Shown here: piece after piece, positions 22,978 through 34,025 of the stretch
Numbering within the stretch: the first letter of the stretch is position 1
How the letters are laid out: every line of letters starts with the position of its first letter
DNA from: Auricularia sp. M13
Lineage: Eukaryota; Basidiomycota; Agaricomycetes; Auriculariales; Auriculariaceae
Length of the DNA stretch: 64,000 bases
Assembly: GCA_037042915.1 (NCBI GenBank)
Contig: CM073202.1
Span: 868,001 to 932,000, forward strand
Direction of reading: 5' to 3'
Notes under the pieces: generated by a model
What the model was told of the DNA's origin: nothing
The model's input: only the letters and a program-made list of their open reading frames with translations
Databases searched by the model: none
Program-made: the position numbers and the translations under genes

Positions 22978-24398
22978 TCATGGCTCGCAAATGAACGTGG
23001 CCTCATTGTTCAGCCATCCATCCACGACGACCTCCTCCTGTCCGTCCGGCAGCAAGCCCTTCGCGCGCAGCGTCAACTTGGTGGGATTCGCCCACTGTCA
23101 ATCAGTCAGCGCCATGATCATGCGAGTGTAAGGAGGAAGAATGAACGCGCCTGGTAGATGTAGGGTTTCACGCCCGCGACGTAGCTCACGACGCCCTTGA
23201 TCGCGCTGGGGATCTCGCCGAGGAAGTCGACCTTCTGGATGAGGCCCTTGGGCGCGGCGGGCGTCCCCACGTCCACCTCCAGCCGTGCGCTGACCTCCTC
23301 CGCGCCGCCCACGATGGCCGGCGCGCGCCACGCGAACTCGATCCTCGTCGGGACCTGGTACCCCGTCTCGGGGTCCTTCTGCGGCGCGAGGTGCGTCGCG
23401 CGCGACTCCACCGGCCGCGGCGCCTTCGTCTCGCTCACCCCAGGCAGATGCGTCTCGCCCGTGACCGCCACAAGCCTGCCCCCCACGACAATCGAGCCGA
23501 TGTTGACCTTGACGTTGCCCGAGCCGCTCCCGGCGGGCCCGTGCGCGCGCGTCGTGGTGAGCTCCATCATGATGGCCGACACGCCGTCGAGCGCGTCGCT
23601 CTGGAAGTGCGCAAAGTTCCAGCGGCACGCGACGAGGTTGGGCCGCATGCCCTGGATCGCATGCACCATCATGCCCGCGCCGTCGACCGAGATCGCCTTG
23701 CCCTTGTGCACGATATGCCCCGCCGTGCGCGTGCGCGGCCAGAAGCGGTGCACGACGTAGCCCTCCGGGCTCTCGGGGTCGCGCCCGAAGAACGAGCGGC
23801 CGCCCTTGGGGCCCGCGCCGAGCTTCCACCCGGGCGCGTCCGCGCCGCGCGTGACGGTCACCGACACCTGCAGGTCCTTGGCCGGCTGCGCGGTGATCGT
23901 GTAGCTCTCCGTGCCGCCCGCGTCGCTGTGCACGACGGTGAACTCCTTGGCCTTGCATGACCGCCGGTCCTCCTTGCCGCCCGTCGGCGAGAAATTAGAC
24001 ACGTTCGTCGAGCTCCAGACACGCTCTTTGGTCTTGGGGTCGTAGACATGAACCACGAACTGCACCGTAGGATACCACACGCTGCTCGCACATGAGCACG
24101 GCTACGAGCTCACAAACACGGGCTCGTACGCACCCAACAGACGCGTGAATGACCTGAATCATAATCAACAGGCCTTCCTCCGTGAACTGGTAGAAAGTCT
24201 GCGTCTCGCTGACGAAGCCACCGGCGCACGTCCATTGCAAGTCCTCGGGCTCCAGAGGTCCAAAGAGCTCATTCGGCCTGTACGCAGACGTCACTGGGTG
24301 GAAATTCGCGGCTTTTGGATCGCCAGTGCTAATCAATCGTTACTGACAATAACGGCGCCGGAGTGAACACTGCGATACCTGAAGATGGACGAAAACAT
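22978..24398 (-). CDS. Svf1-like cell-survival protein
   Basis: Four exons: 24398-24379, 24328-24134, 24081-23151 and 23094-22978, about 420 aa. The protein starts MFSSIFSTGDPKAANFHPVT and contains DLQWTCAGGFVSETQTFYQF, IHASVGVWYPTVQF, SSTNVSNFSP, FWPRTRTAGHIV and a C-terminal QWANPTKLTLRAKG. These correspond to the Svf1 family, a lipocalin-like fold. Yeast Svf1 is needed for survival under oxidative stress and has been linked to ceramide handling between ER and Golgi. The first coding exon has only 20 nt. The last intron has no usable GT donor in frame; a GC donor directly after the YQ codons (CAG|gcgcgt at 23150) keeps the conserved C-terminus. Confidence 0.88.
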
Positions 24399-24597
24399 GA
24401 CGTCGGGATCCAAGTGGCGGAAACTGCCGCGCGACGCTCCGGATCGGCGCTATCACTCAGCAGCTACTTAATCTCGCCACCAAATCAGCTGGTAAATTTC
24501 TCCATGTATTCCCAGCAGAGCGAAAAAGGTAGTAATTTTGCGTGTATGGATACAGCATGCGTTTTAACTTTACAGGTCATGAGAAGTTCGTCAAACA

Positions 24598-26905
24598 TCA
24601 ATGCATAGGCGTCACGGGCACGTCAAAGATCTCGTTCCTCCATCTCCCCTGCGCAGAATCGTCCACAACTTCAGGCGCCTGCTTCGCCTCCTCCTCCCAC
24701 AATTTGACCAGGCTCCCCGGTGCGTAGACCCCGCGGAACACCGACGGGCCGGCGCCCTTGGCCCCGCCGACGACGCCCACGCCGGTATAGACGTCCGGAT
24801 CGGGCTCAGGGGACAGCCTGGCAGCGACAGCGCGCACAAAAGTCAGCAGATCCCCCGGATCCGCCACGCGCGTCGCGCGGAGCCGCTCGCGCGCGTACAC
24901 CAGCTCGCGATTCGCTGCATGCAGCGCGCCCTCGATCGCGCCCTCCATCTGGCGCTCGAGGATGCGGCGGAGCAGCGGGCGCAGCAGCGGCTTGGCGACC
25001 CACGCGAGGCACGCGAGCTTCGACCTGCGCAGCGTGTAGTCGAAATTGTGGATCGTCACGCGCACCGAACGCAGCGTGAGAATCTTCTCCAGGCGCTCCT
25101 TGCCGACCTCGACCTCGAGCTGGACATCGATCCCGCGCTCGTCGAGCGCGAACGACGCAATGCCCTCGTCCGCGAGCCAGAACACGCCGCTGTGCGCGCG
25201 CAGCCAGAACCCGATCTCGTCCGCGCGGACGGAGAGCCCCTCGGCGCTGATGCGCACGAGCGTCGCGACGTTCGAGTGCGTGCGGAACCGCGCCTTCGTG
25301 ATCGCAACCTCGTTGTGCGTCTCGATGCGCAGCCGGAACGGCAGGAACGACGAGTTGTTGACCGTTCGCCCTGGCTCGAGAATCAGGTTCTCGAGCAGCA
25401 GGTCGAGCTCCGGGACTGACAGCTCGAAGCGTATGATGGGGATGTACTGGACGGCGCTGATGAGAAGCGGGAGGAATATGTGTAGGCCGTCGTGCAGAAT
25501 GTCTTCGTTGACAGTTTCGTCAGAGGGCGACAGGACGGAAAAGATTTTCAGCGTCGTCTGCCAGATGTTGGAAATGTCCTTGTCGGCGACAACGCTCTCG
25601 TACGTCAATTTAGCTTGAGCAATCAGGTCGTCCAGGTCTCCACTGAAGGAGGACTGAGTGCCCAATCCACGGAAGCGACCGCGAAGATCGTCTAGCTGCT
25701 TCCCCGCGGTGTCAAAGAAGTCCGGATCCGTCAGCAGTTTCTGTAACGCGACCCCGGCGTCGCGCATAATGACCTCGAAGTCCGGATCCTTCTTGGTGTG
25801 CACGATGACTTTGTTGAAGGCAACCTGCAGACCTTCCCAGGCTCGTCTGTCGCCAAACGAGCCCAGGAAGGTCCACAGCTTCTCCAGCGCACGATCCAGC
25901 TCGGGGTTCGGCTGAACGTCGTCCGAAACAGTCTCGATCGTCTGCTCGAGCGAGCGCGAGTACATCTGCGCGTAACGCTGAACGAGGATTCCGATGGTAG
26001 AGACCGAGCTGGCGTAGTCCGTGCGCTGCCTGAGCTTAGCCACAGCCTGTTTGAGGCGAAACAGAAGCGTCTCCTTCTCGACTCCAGACAGATGCTCTGA
26101 GAGACTGCTTCCCGCTTCCTGTGCCGTCTTTACCAGCCCATCGCGCATAACGTCGCCGACCTGCGTCACCTCGGACGTCACGGTTTCAGGGGATACGGGC
26201 GCAATGGGCTCTTGTCCAGGGTGTTTGATGCCCTCCACCTCGGCGTCCGAAGGCGCAGCCTGTTCGGCAACGTTCTCAGCAACCTCGGCGATCGTAGCAG
26301 CAGTGTCGGAGAAGACTTGTCGAGCAATGACGTTCAGGTCGGCGAGGAAGAGACGGAAGTCGCGGTTCCCGAAGAGCAAACTGCCTATAACCTTGGCGCT
26401 TTCGTATGCTTGTGTTTATTGTCAGAGGTAGTGGACAGTGGGAGCACAAATTGAACGAACCTGCGGAGGCATCGGCCTTGGGTCGCAGACGCGAAGCCGC
26501 ATTCAACATATCATCGGTGTCCAGTTCCACGCGGGCTTTGGATAAGTACCAGACCAAGTCCTGAAGAATATCGCCGTCATTCTTGTGACGAACGAGCTCA
26601 ATGAGCTGCTCAATCCAGCGCCGCGACAAACGGAGGACAAGCTTGCCAGATGGGCTGAGCTCGTTGGCAACCTCAGCGTTGGGGTTCAACGGGCGGGACG
26701 CGAGCAGAGTGCGAAGGTTCACAATGGCCTGCTCTGTCGAAGGCAGATAGCCGCGAGACAGAGCGCGCAGCATGAGATAAGTGTGCAGCTTTTCGTGGAG
26801 TGCGCGCTGCAGCGCCGTTTCGTCGTCGTATTTGGCGAGCAGCGGCTGGGTCTCGTCATCGTCGTCGGGCGCATTGCCAAAGCAGTAGTCAAAGCAAGAC
26901 GCCAT
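24598..26905 (-). CDS. HAM1-like protein (fungal HAM1_N / HAM1_C type)
   Basis: Two exons: 26905-26461 and 26408-24598, about 751 aa. It starts MASCFDYCFGNAPDDDDETQ. The N-terminal part contains LVLRLSRRWIEQLIELVRHK and SAKVIGSLLFGNRDFRLFL, which fit the HAM1-like N-terminal domain. The C-terminal part with PIIRFELSVPELDLLLEN, FRTHSNVATLVRISAEGLSV and LRPLLRRILERQMEGAIE fits the former DUF4449 / HAM1-like C-terminal domain. Proteins of this type have been tied to hyphal fusion in filamentous fungi, and the fold recalls lipid-binding tubular domains; the exact role is unknown. No signal peptide is seen. The 52-nt intron follows DASA and uses the gttcgt donor also seen elsewhere in the window. 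Confidence 0.82.
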
Positions 26906-26977
26906 CGTGCACAGGAACAAGTAGGAGAGCAAGCGAGAGCTCGACTGGCAATTTCCGGCGGTAAGGATTCGCGGGTA

Positions 26978-27682
26978 CAGTTGGGGACAATCAAAAAGTA
27001 TTTAGTTTTATAGACCCCCATGGTGTTATATATGGAAATGTGCGCCTCAGTGAGTGCTTTCGAACGGTGTAACTTTCAACAAAATCCAACGAGCCGTTCG
27101 CCTGGAAGTTTCCTTTTTAGGAAAGAGATCGCTCGAAATTTGGCAAAAAGCTTAAAACCTTATAGAATATTACGTAAGCTATATCATCTGAAAGCTATTG
27201 ATTCCCTGAGCATGTTTTTGAAAGAATTGGACGAATTCAACGAGCCATTCAGGTGTAATTTGCTGGAAACTGTCCAAAAGCGGAACTGAGCAACTTGATT
27301 CCGGTGGTGATACAACGGCTGACCGTCATCCGGAGGTCCATTTCTGCTCCATGACTCTCCACCCTGATATGATCTATAGCCTGACATCATCTAAGATGTT
27401 GTGAGGACCCAAAAATTTATAGTCCTCAAAATATCCGAAAAAATATTGATGTCACATAAACTCATTTGGTGCTCAAAATGCTTTTTGAGACAACTTGTAA
27501 TTTTGTTGAGGGCCCAAAATTTTGGCAAAACCTAATTTCTCGTTAGAATATTACGTAATCATGCTCAAAATTTTCGAAAATTTGGTGGGAACATGATTCT
27601 GAAGTTCCCTAGTTGGTCTATAGCTTCCCTGAGAAGATATGGAGCAAATACACTCTAAATACTTTTTGATTGTCCCCAACTG
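26978..27682. mobile_element. Non-autonomous TA-flanked inverted-repeat DNA transposon (MITE-like), element A
   Basis: A perfect 28-bp terminal inverted repeat begins CAGTTGGGGACAATCAAA at 26978-27005 and is mirrored at 27655-27682. Both ends are flanked by TA (26976-26977 and 27683-27684), the target duplication of the Tc1/mariner/pogo group. The 705-bp interior is AT-rich and holds no transposase frame, so the element is non-autonomous. Superfamily assignment rests on the TA duplication and the CAGT ends. Confidence 0.8.
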
Positions 27683-27684
27683 TA

Positions 27685-28073
27685 CCGTGCCGCACCGGGA
27701 AGTGCCTACTTTGTGCACTTCCTGGTGTTTTCGGCATTTCTGGGTCTCACAGGGCCAACTAACCCCCAGGGCGGCCACTGGACCTAGTAGTTCCATGAAA
27801 ATGGGTCTTACCCACTGGAATCTACATTCTTGGGGCCGCATATTCACTGTGTCGGTTGTAGGAGCTGTCGCGGTCGTCCGGATGGGGATTGCCCTTGCCT
27901 GCCTCACCCACAAAGTACGGTGCCTTATTTTGTCCTTTGAACAGTCAATGCAGCCATTATTCCATGCCTTCAAAGGGCTGTCAACTCATTAGGGCCCTCC
28001 AAGCCTTCCGGCGGTAGAAAATGTCGAAAACACCAGGAAGTGCACAAAGTAGGCACTTCCCGGTGCGGCACGG
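27685..28073. mobile_element. Second TA-flanked inverted-repeat element (MITE-like), element B
   Basis: The terminal inverted repeats are 49 bp and identical: 27685-27733 starts CCGTGCCGCACCGGGAAGTG and is mirrored at 28025-28073, with near-matching sequence for about eight more bases. TA lies at both borders (27683-27684 and 28074-28075). The 389-bp element has no coding capacity. Within the repeat, AAGTGC...GCACTT forms a further palindrome, so each end could form a hairpin. The identical ends suggest a young insertion. Confidence 0.8.
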
Positions 28074-28179
28074 TATGACGTCGTTCATGATCATCCCGTT
28101 GACTAGATTCGGAACCAAACCCTCCGGACCCGTTGACACGCCTGCGTGCTCAAATTTCCACAACCACGCGCCAAGCGCG

Positions 28180-29725
28180 ATGTTCACCCGCATTTTTCAG
28201 CGGACACGCAGGGAATTGCCATTTCATTCGCGGACTATGCAGCGAAGTAGGCGGTTCATAGCAATAATAACCCGGCCCTACAGACTTCGCCTTCAAGACG
28301 GTGCCCGTCGTCCTGATCCCCGTTGTATGTCACCTCTTATTGTAGTAGGTGCTGTCTAACTCAAAATTGATAGTCGAACATCTTCCGACCGAATATGATG
28401 TCGCAAGGAATTTCCTTGCGCGAGATACGCCCTATGGCGAAGACATTGATTACCTTTCGCCCACCGGTATATCCTTGGCCGATCTTGCATACCTTGCGGG
28501 TCAGATATTATCGGTAGACGAAATTCCGGAGATCGAGGTGGGCAATGTCGGCTCCTGCAATGCGATTTTTCTGCTCAAGTATCGACACACCGGCCTCACG
28601 GTCTCTGCGCGGATTCCGCTCAAGGACAGCCGCGATGCCATCCGTGTTGAAGGCGCCGTAACTGCCATGTCCTACGCGCGACACGTTCTCGGCATGACAG
28701 ACGTTGTACCAGAAGTCTTTGCGTGGGACGCGACGAGCGACAACCTGCTGGGAGCGCCTTACACTCTGCAGCAGTACATCCCTGCCGACTACGTCGAGGC
28801 CTGGTCCGTCCTGTCAGGTCCTCCCGAACGACGGCGCACGATTTTGCACGAGCTGGCAAAATGGCACGCCGCCCTCGCACAACCGCTTGCCCCGCATCTA
28901 AATGGTGCCGGAGAGCTTCGATTCGCGCCAGGCGCAACGGACCCGTCCAACGTGCAAAGCTACGTTGTCGGTCCTCTATCGCTTCGTGGCCGGTGTAGGT
29001 GGTACGACCCAACACCCGTTGGCACTTTCCATGCGACGACTACGTTATTGCCGACTCTCTGGGACCAGCTTTGGCACAACGAGGTCGCTCTGGCCCGTTT
29101 GGATTTGGGGCACACGCTCGAGCGCGAGCCGGCTGCCTTCGCCGAGGAAGGCCTGGATCAAAGCGCGTTTGCAGCAGTGGCACATCGCGTACGACTATTC
29201 GCTCAGCACGCTGTGAACGTCGCTCGCGCCCACCCAGAGCACATGAAGCCTACACTGGTCAATCGGGATTATGCCTTCAGGAACATCCTGGTCGACCCCC
29301 ACACGGGTAGTGTCAAGGCACTGATTGACTGGGACGATGTCTTCGTCCTGCCGTTCGTGGTCAGCGTCGACTATCCTCTTGATCTTTTGGAATCGAGTCC
29401 TTCAGCACTTAAATTCCTCCCCGCCGAGTCCGAGTTCATCCGCGAGGGCCGGTACCGCTCATTCCCTCATAATCAACACGGAGATATCGTCGAGGTGCAC
29501 GAGGACCAGCCCGGCTCGGAAGGACGCGGGAAGTGGAATTCGTTGATCTATGAGACGGCGCTGCGAGATCAATACCTTTCCGCGCTGTGCGCATATGATC
29601 CTCGTTTTTCCGACGCGACTGTCTGGCAGACCCGCAAATCCATCCTCAAAGCACACCACATTCTCTCTTCAGGCGCCGAAACTTGGTGGAACAACCGCGA
29701 CTGGTTGATGGCTGCTGCGTTTTGA
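28180..29725 (+). CDS. Mitochondrial AIM9-like phosphotransferase (APH/kinase-like fold), copy 2
   Basis: Two exons, 28180-28300 and 28374-29725, give 490 aa. The leader is MFTRIFQRTRRELPFHSRTM followed by RRFIAIITRPYR, basic and mitochondrial in style. The intron is phase 1 and its donor gtgccc matches copy 1. The body shows SARIPLKDSRDAIRVEGAV, VPEVFAWDATSDN, PTLVNRDYAFRNILVD and KALIDWDDVFVLP. The catalytic His is Asn, as in copy 1, while the Asp, Asn and IDWDD are kept, so phosphotransfer activity is possible but unproven. Choosing the ATG at 28180 restores the leader that a simple longest-frame call from 28349 would miss. The gene starts 105 bp beyond element B's flanking TA, so its promoter probably overlaps or borders the element. 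Confidence 0.85.
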
Positions 29726-30193
29726 GGTGTTGAATGTCGACATAGTCCGCTTTGTTGACGACACTTCGGTTTTGGAACTGATTTCACCTGAACTGCTGCT
29801 GTGCATCTCATAGCTCACATGATTTCCTTTGCGACCATGCGTCACTGATACAGTGTATTAATACTACATATCATATAGAAGGACAAGTATGATCATAAGA
29901 GGTCGTGAGACAGATTAGAGACGATAGGGGGCAACATGACAACACCTAGAGCCGAACGAAAATACAAGACAGCCTCCGAAATTTTGGGGCACAAGTGAGC
30001 TGAGAATCCTGATAGAAGCATGAGGACAGAAGGTTATTTTTTGCATGGCGTGCGCGGAGTGGGCGGCGGTCGTAAACGACCGCATCCGTTTATGTTGACC
30101 TGGGAAGCGCCGGCTGCCGCGAGCAACGGCGGTCTGCGGAAAGGGCGCCGTCGCTGCTTGCAATTAAGGAGATTCGGAGTCAGTGCCCAGGGC
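29726..30193. other. Intergenic, no gene seen
   Basis: The stretch separates the convergent 3' ends of the AIM9-like copy and the F-box-like gene. Nothing recognisable was found. Confidence 0.5.
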
Positions 30194-32537
30194 CTATGCA
30201 ACCTGCAGCCGCTGTCTCCATGCGCGGCCAGTATAGTCCTTGAGCACAATACCCTGATCAGCCAGCATCTCCGCCATGGCAGGCCAAGGACTTTTCTTGA
30301 TGTCGCGCCTGCAGATCAGCATCAGCAGGGAGGTTGCGATAATTCAATCTATACACACTCATTCGATGGCCAGATTTCCTGGTCCACAGTAAGTAACACC
30401 TCCTTGAGAGCGGGGAACCGCTGTGGGGAGAGGCCTCTACACAGCGCTTTGTACTTGGTTGCCGTGTTTCCCCTGCACGGATGTCAGGGACTCGACACAG
30501 GCGCAAGCACGGAGAAACACGCACGGCGTCCAGCCAACTCGTAATTGTCGAAGTTTTGCGTGTTTGAACTCTGAAAACGCCGGTTTTACTTCCTGCGGTC
30601 ATTGATCAGCAATGGCAGCTCACGCAGGGATCATCAATTGCGAAAAGAATGTACTGTACCTCGTAAAGCGTGATCACCTCCAGATTCATGCACGCGTTCA
30701 GATGCTTCTGATTGAAGCCTTGAGTCGTCTCTACACGAATGAGCTTCGACCCATGCTTCTGGATGAAGTTCTCCGCGTTCTTCACAGCTGAGCGAATGTT
30801 GAGCTGCTGGACTTTAGGGAGGCTGAGTCCCATGTGAAAGTGAGCATTTGCCACAGAAGCAACTTGAACAGGACGGCGAACTTACTCGCAGCGCGAAAGC
30901 ATAGTGAACAACGAAACATGCGCGCCGCCGACCTCCAGAACCATCAAGTTGGGCAAGATGTCGCGCGGCTCGGATGCGGACGGCTTGAAATGCAGATTTT
31001 CGAAGGTGATCGTCAGATGTTCCAACGCGACGAAGCCATTGAATGTCCCGGAGGTGAACGTCGTGGACTTCCAGGCGGCGTCGTGATACCTGGACCGGTG
31101 TGAAGAGAGAACAAGTGTGCGAAGCGAGCGGCCGAGGGTCTGCGCATTCCTCGATAGTGCCTTTATGCTGTCTGGATGTAGGGCCCCCAGCTCCAGATGC
31201 CGCAGGTTAGACATTTGCTGCAAGATCGGATCAATGCTATCAGGGCCGCTGGCCGGGAGCGTTGCGTCGAGTTGCATGCTTCGGACCTGTGGTCCCAGCG
31301 CCGGGCGGGCGGCAAGGAGGTTTGTCCACTGCTTCATCACGCCGTAGGTCATAATCGCAAGATGGCGAGATAGAACTGTTATCAAGGCTTCCTATACCCA
31401 CGCTGTTAACAATACGCGTAATTCGCATTGGTGAGAACTCACATATATATCGCGGGAGACAAGCAGAAGATTGGCGGCTGCGCGCTGGTCGATCACCCGG
31501 TCGTCGAACCAGCACGAGGGATTGAACGCATAATCCATCGTTAGGTACCACTGGTACAGAAACGGGTCTATTTCCGTCTCACTTTCCATGGCTACGGAAA
31601 AGGAGACTATAAGGCTCCATATGCGAACACGCTCGTCCGAGGAGGCGTTCTGCATTGGGTGGTAAAAGGGATTGGCAGAAGGTATCTCGGGTTTAGATGC
31701 GTCGGCAGGCGTGTCGATGCCAACAAGGCGAATCCGGCGCTGGATTTCCGGGGGGCATTGGTACCAGAACGATGCGCGATCCTCGTGATGCAGAATGATT
31801 GTCCGGATGGAAGTGCTGGTAAGAAGCGTTCGTAGTGTGGGCGGCATCAAGGACAGATTCCAGCTACGATCCCATACTTCGACTGTCTCGACTGTACTGC
31901 TGGCTACAAGTGCCTCAGCTATTTCCGGCTCTTCGACGAACTCGGAATAGGACACGGAGTATCTGAAGTGCTTCTGCAAGCGAGTGAGACGCGAGGCACA
32001 GTGTGAAAGGATTCGACGTACTAGCTTGGTCCAGTCGCGAATCGCGCTGCATAACTTTGCGACTAAGGATTTGTGCGTGCTGTTATTCGCACGACGAGAA
32101 TCGGCAAGGGTCAATACCACGCGCGTAGGGTTGACCATAGAGAAGGCGCTCGTCAGGCCAGCGAGACTGTCATCGGCATAGACAGCGAGTGTGAAGCAAA
32201 GGTCGGTGATGTGAGGCATAGTTGGCATAACCTTTGCGAGTACCTTGCCGTAGGCGCCCTCGAGACGCAGTCTGCGCACATATTGCCCGAACTCGGGGTT
32301 ACGCGTCAAAGCAGACTGCAGCGCGGCCGCCTGCGCCTTGCTACGGATGATAACGGTCTCGTATAGCGCGGGAGTCGCTACGCGCATGAAGCGCTTGCAG
32401 ACAAGCAGCACGTCCGACGCGGACGAAGTCGCCTTGCTGAACGGCGACAAGTTGCTACCGTCTGCAAAAAGCTCGTCGGGAACGAGCAAGGGTGGGCTCA
32501 GGATCATCTTGACTAGCTCTTCCGCGAGCCTGTCCAT
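30194..32537 (-). CDS. F-box/LRR-like protein of a basidiomycete-expanded family
   Basis: Exons: 32537-31443, 31391-30886, 30822-30660, 30420-30359 and 30308-30194, about 646 aa with consistent phases. The ATG at 32537 gives MDRLAEELVKMIL; the frame is open further upstream but without ATG. Typical family blocks are SDVLLVCKRFMRVATPALYE, QRAAANLLLVSRDIY, LEHLTITFENLHF and the C-terminal DIKKSPWPAMAEMLADQGIVL. Such proteins are presumed SCF substrate adaptors; a canonical F-box is weak here. The 239-nt fourth intron could hide a small exon. Confidence 0.65.
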
Positions 32538-32733
32538 CCTTTGTGGCGTACTCGAAGGCGAAGGCGTTAAGATTGTGGCGGCTGGGCGAGAAATGGGATT
32601 CAACAGACGCCCGGATGCATTCCCCGCCAGCGCTTCCGCTCTCTTCTCGATCTCAACAATGGAAAGCACGCCGTTTATAAGTTGCCGTTTATGAGTCGCA
32701 GTACTGCACACGATTATCCCTAATGTAAATAAA

Positions 32734-33838
32734 TCATTCCTTCTCAACCCCTGTAAAAAATCCTTTGGAATTCCTGAGTATTTTGAACCGCTTTTCGCCC
32801 ACGCACAGCGTGCGCAAAGCTTGCATAAGTGGCCCTAGCAGAAGTGCGGTCTTCTGCTCGACATCCACGTTTTTCTTTTGCCCACCGGAGGCGCGGAGAT
32901 CACCGGGGCAGTCGATGACGAGTTTCTCGACGCGCTTCCACTTGGTCAGCACTGACGCAACTGCCTTTGCAATTGGCGCTTGTCAGTTTATGCGATACTG
33001 CATGAAAGAAGAACCTACCTGTACATCCAGTCTTCCTCTCAGAGTCACGATGAGGACCCTCGTAAGAGCGTTGCAAGCAGCTGCAGTCCTTTCAACACTT
33101 GGTTTTCGTTAAGTCGATGGATGGAGTGCTTACCTTCCAACAGGGAGACCGTCCAGACATCGACGTGGGCCTCAATCTCCACGAGAGTCATGGAGGTGCC
33201 GGCCGCGGCGAAGAACCGCATGGCCGGGTTCCCGCGCGTGTCTAGCAGCCACTGCTCGTTCGTGGAGACGGAGAGCAGATTGGGACACAAGAATATCACA
33301 AAGTCGCAGTAGGCCGCCAGAGTGAGGCTCCTCACGCGGCGAAGGACGAGCCGGTCGTGCCGGAGCCGGTTCCCAAAGGCCGAAGCATAGTAACTCGGGA
33401 TGTCGAGAGAGAGGTGCTTTAGACAGCGCATATCTGAGAAGAGAAACGAGAGGAGCTCGGGGAGACCAGCGGGCGGCTTGCGCTGCAGTGTCGTGGAGCG
33501 CATGAAGATGTGCAGTCCAAATGTTCTACGAATTCATTATGATAACGCAGAAGAGGCAATGTGGATCCGCACCTGACATGACGAGCCATACCCATTTCGT
33601 TCAGGCGGAACAAAATAGCTGAAGACTCGAGCCAATCGCCCTGTACCTTGACATGGCGGAACATAAATGGTAGAGCAGCTCTCCGAAGTTGCTTGCTTGC
33701 AATAGAGATTGGCCGCAGCGCTCGACAGTCGAGGCGATAGAGGTGTCGACAGATGAGGTGGAGCACATCTTCATCGAGCAAGTGGTCTGGCGGCGGGCAC
33801 TCTACATCTTGCCCTTGCACCGGCGGGCATGGTAGCAT
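32734..33838 (-). CDS. F-box-like protein
   Basis: Four exons: 33838-33573, 33525-33134, 33080-33019 and 32964-32734, about 316 aa. Near residue 20 an F-box-like helix set appears (LLDEDVLHLICRHLYRLDCR, then LRRAALPFMFRHVKV). LRR-like strands follow: CLKHLSLDIPSYYASAFG, VRSLTLAAYCDFVIFLCPNL, VEIEAHVDVWTV, RVEKLVIDCPGDL and ALRTLCVGE. The presumed role is a substrate receptor for an SCF ubiquitin ligase; the target is unknown. Exon phases agree only when the third exon is taken as NALTRVLIVTLRGRLDVQ, which reads naturally. Three regularly spaced CACGTG boxes lie 160-187 bp upstream of the start. Confidence 0.68.
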
Positions 33839-33997
33839 GGCGCAGACGAAGGGCGTGAGACGTGCACTGTAGAACCTGGAGAGAGAGCCGCGGGAAACAT
33901 TGTGTATCGTCACTGTTGGTTATTATGAAGCTGGCCCGGCGATGAAGTCATCGGCGCTCGGTTTGTTGGTATCGTGTACATTCTTACTCTAACCGGC

Positions 33998-34025
33998 CAC
34001 GTGAAAGTCACGTGCAGTTCACGTG
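33998..34025. promoter_or_regulatory. Array of three CACGTG (E-box) sites
   Basis: CACGTG occurs at 33998-34003, 34009-34014 and 34020-34025, each start exactly 11 bp after the last. The array sits 160 bp upstream of the F-box-like gene on the minus strand. CACGTG is the core site of fungal bHLH factors (Cbf1/Pho4 type). The palindromic sites are seen directly; the bound factor is inference. Confidence 0.6.

Noticed and set aside
26978-28073. LTR or retroelement remnant
   Set aside because: The repeats are inverted, not direct, and there is no coding relic; TA target sites fit DNA transposons.
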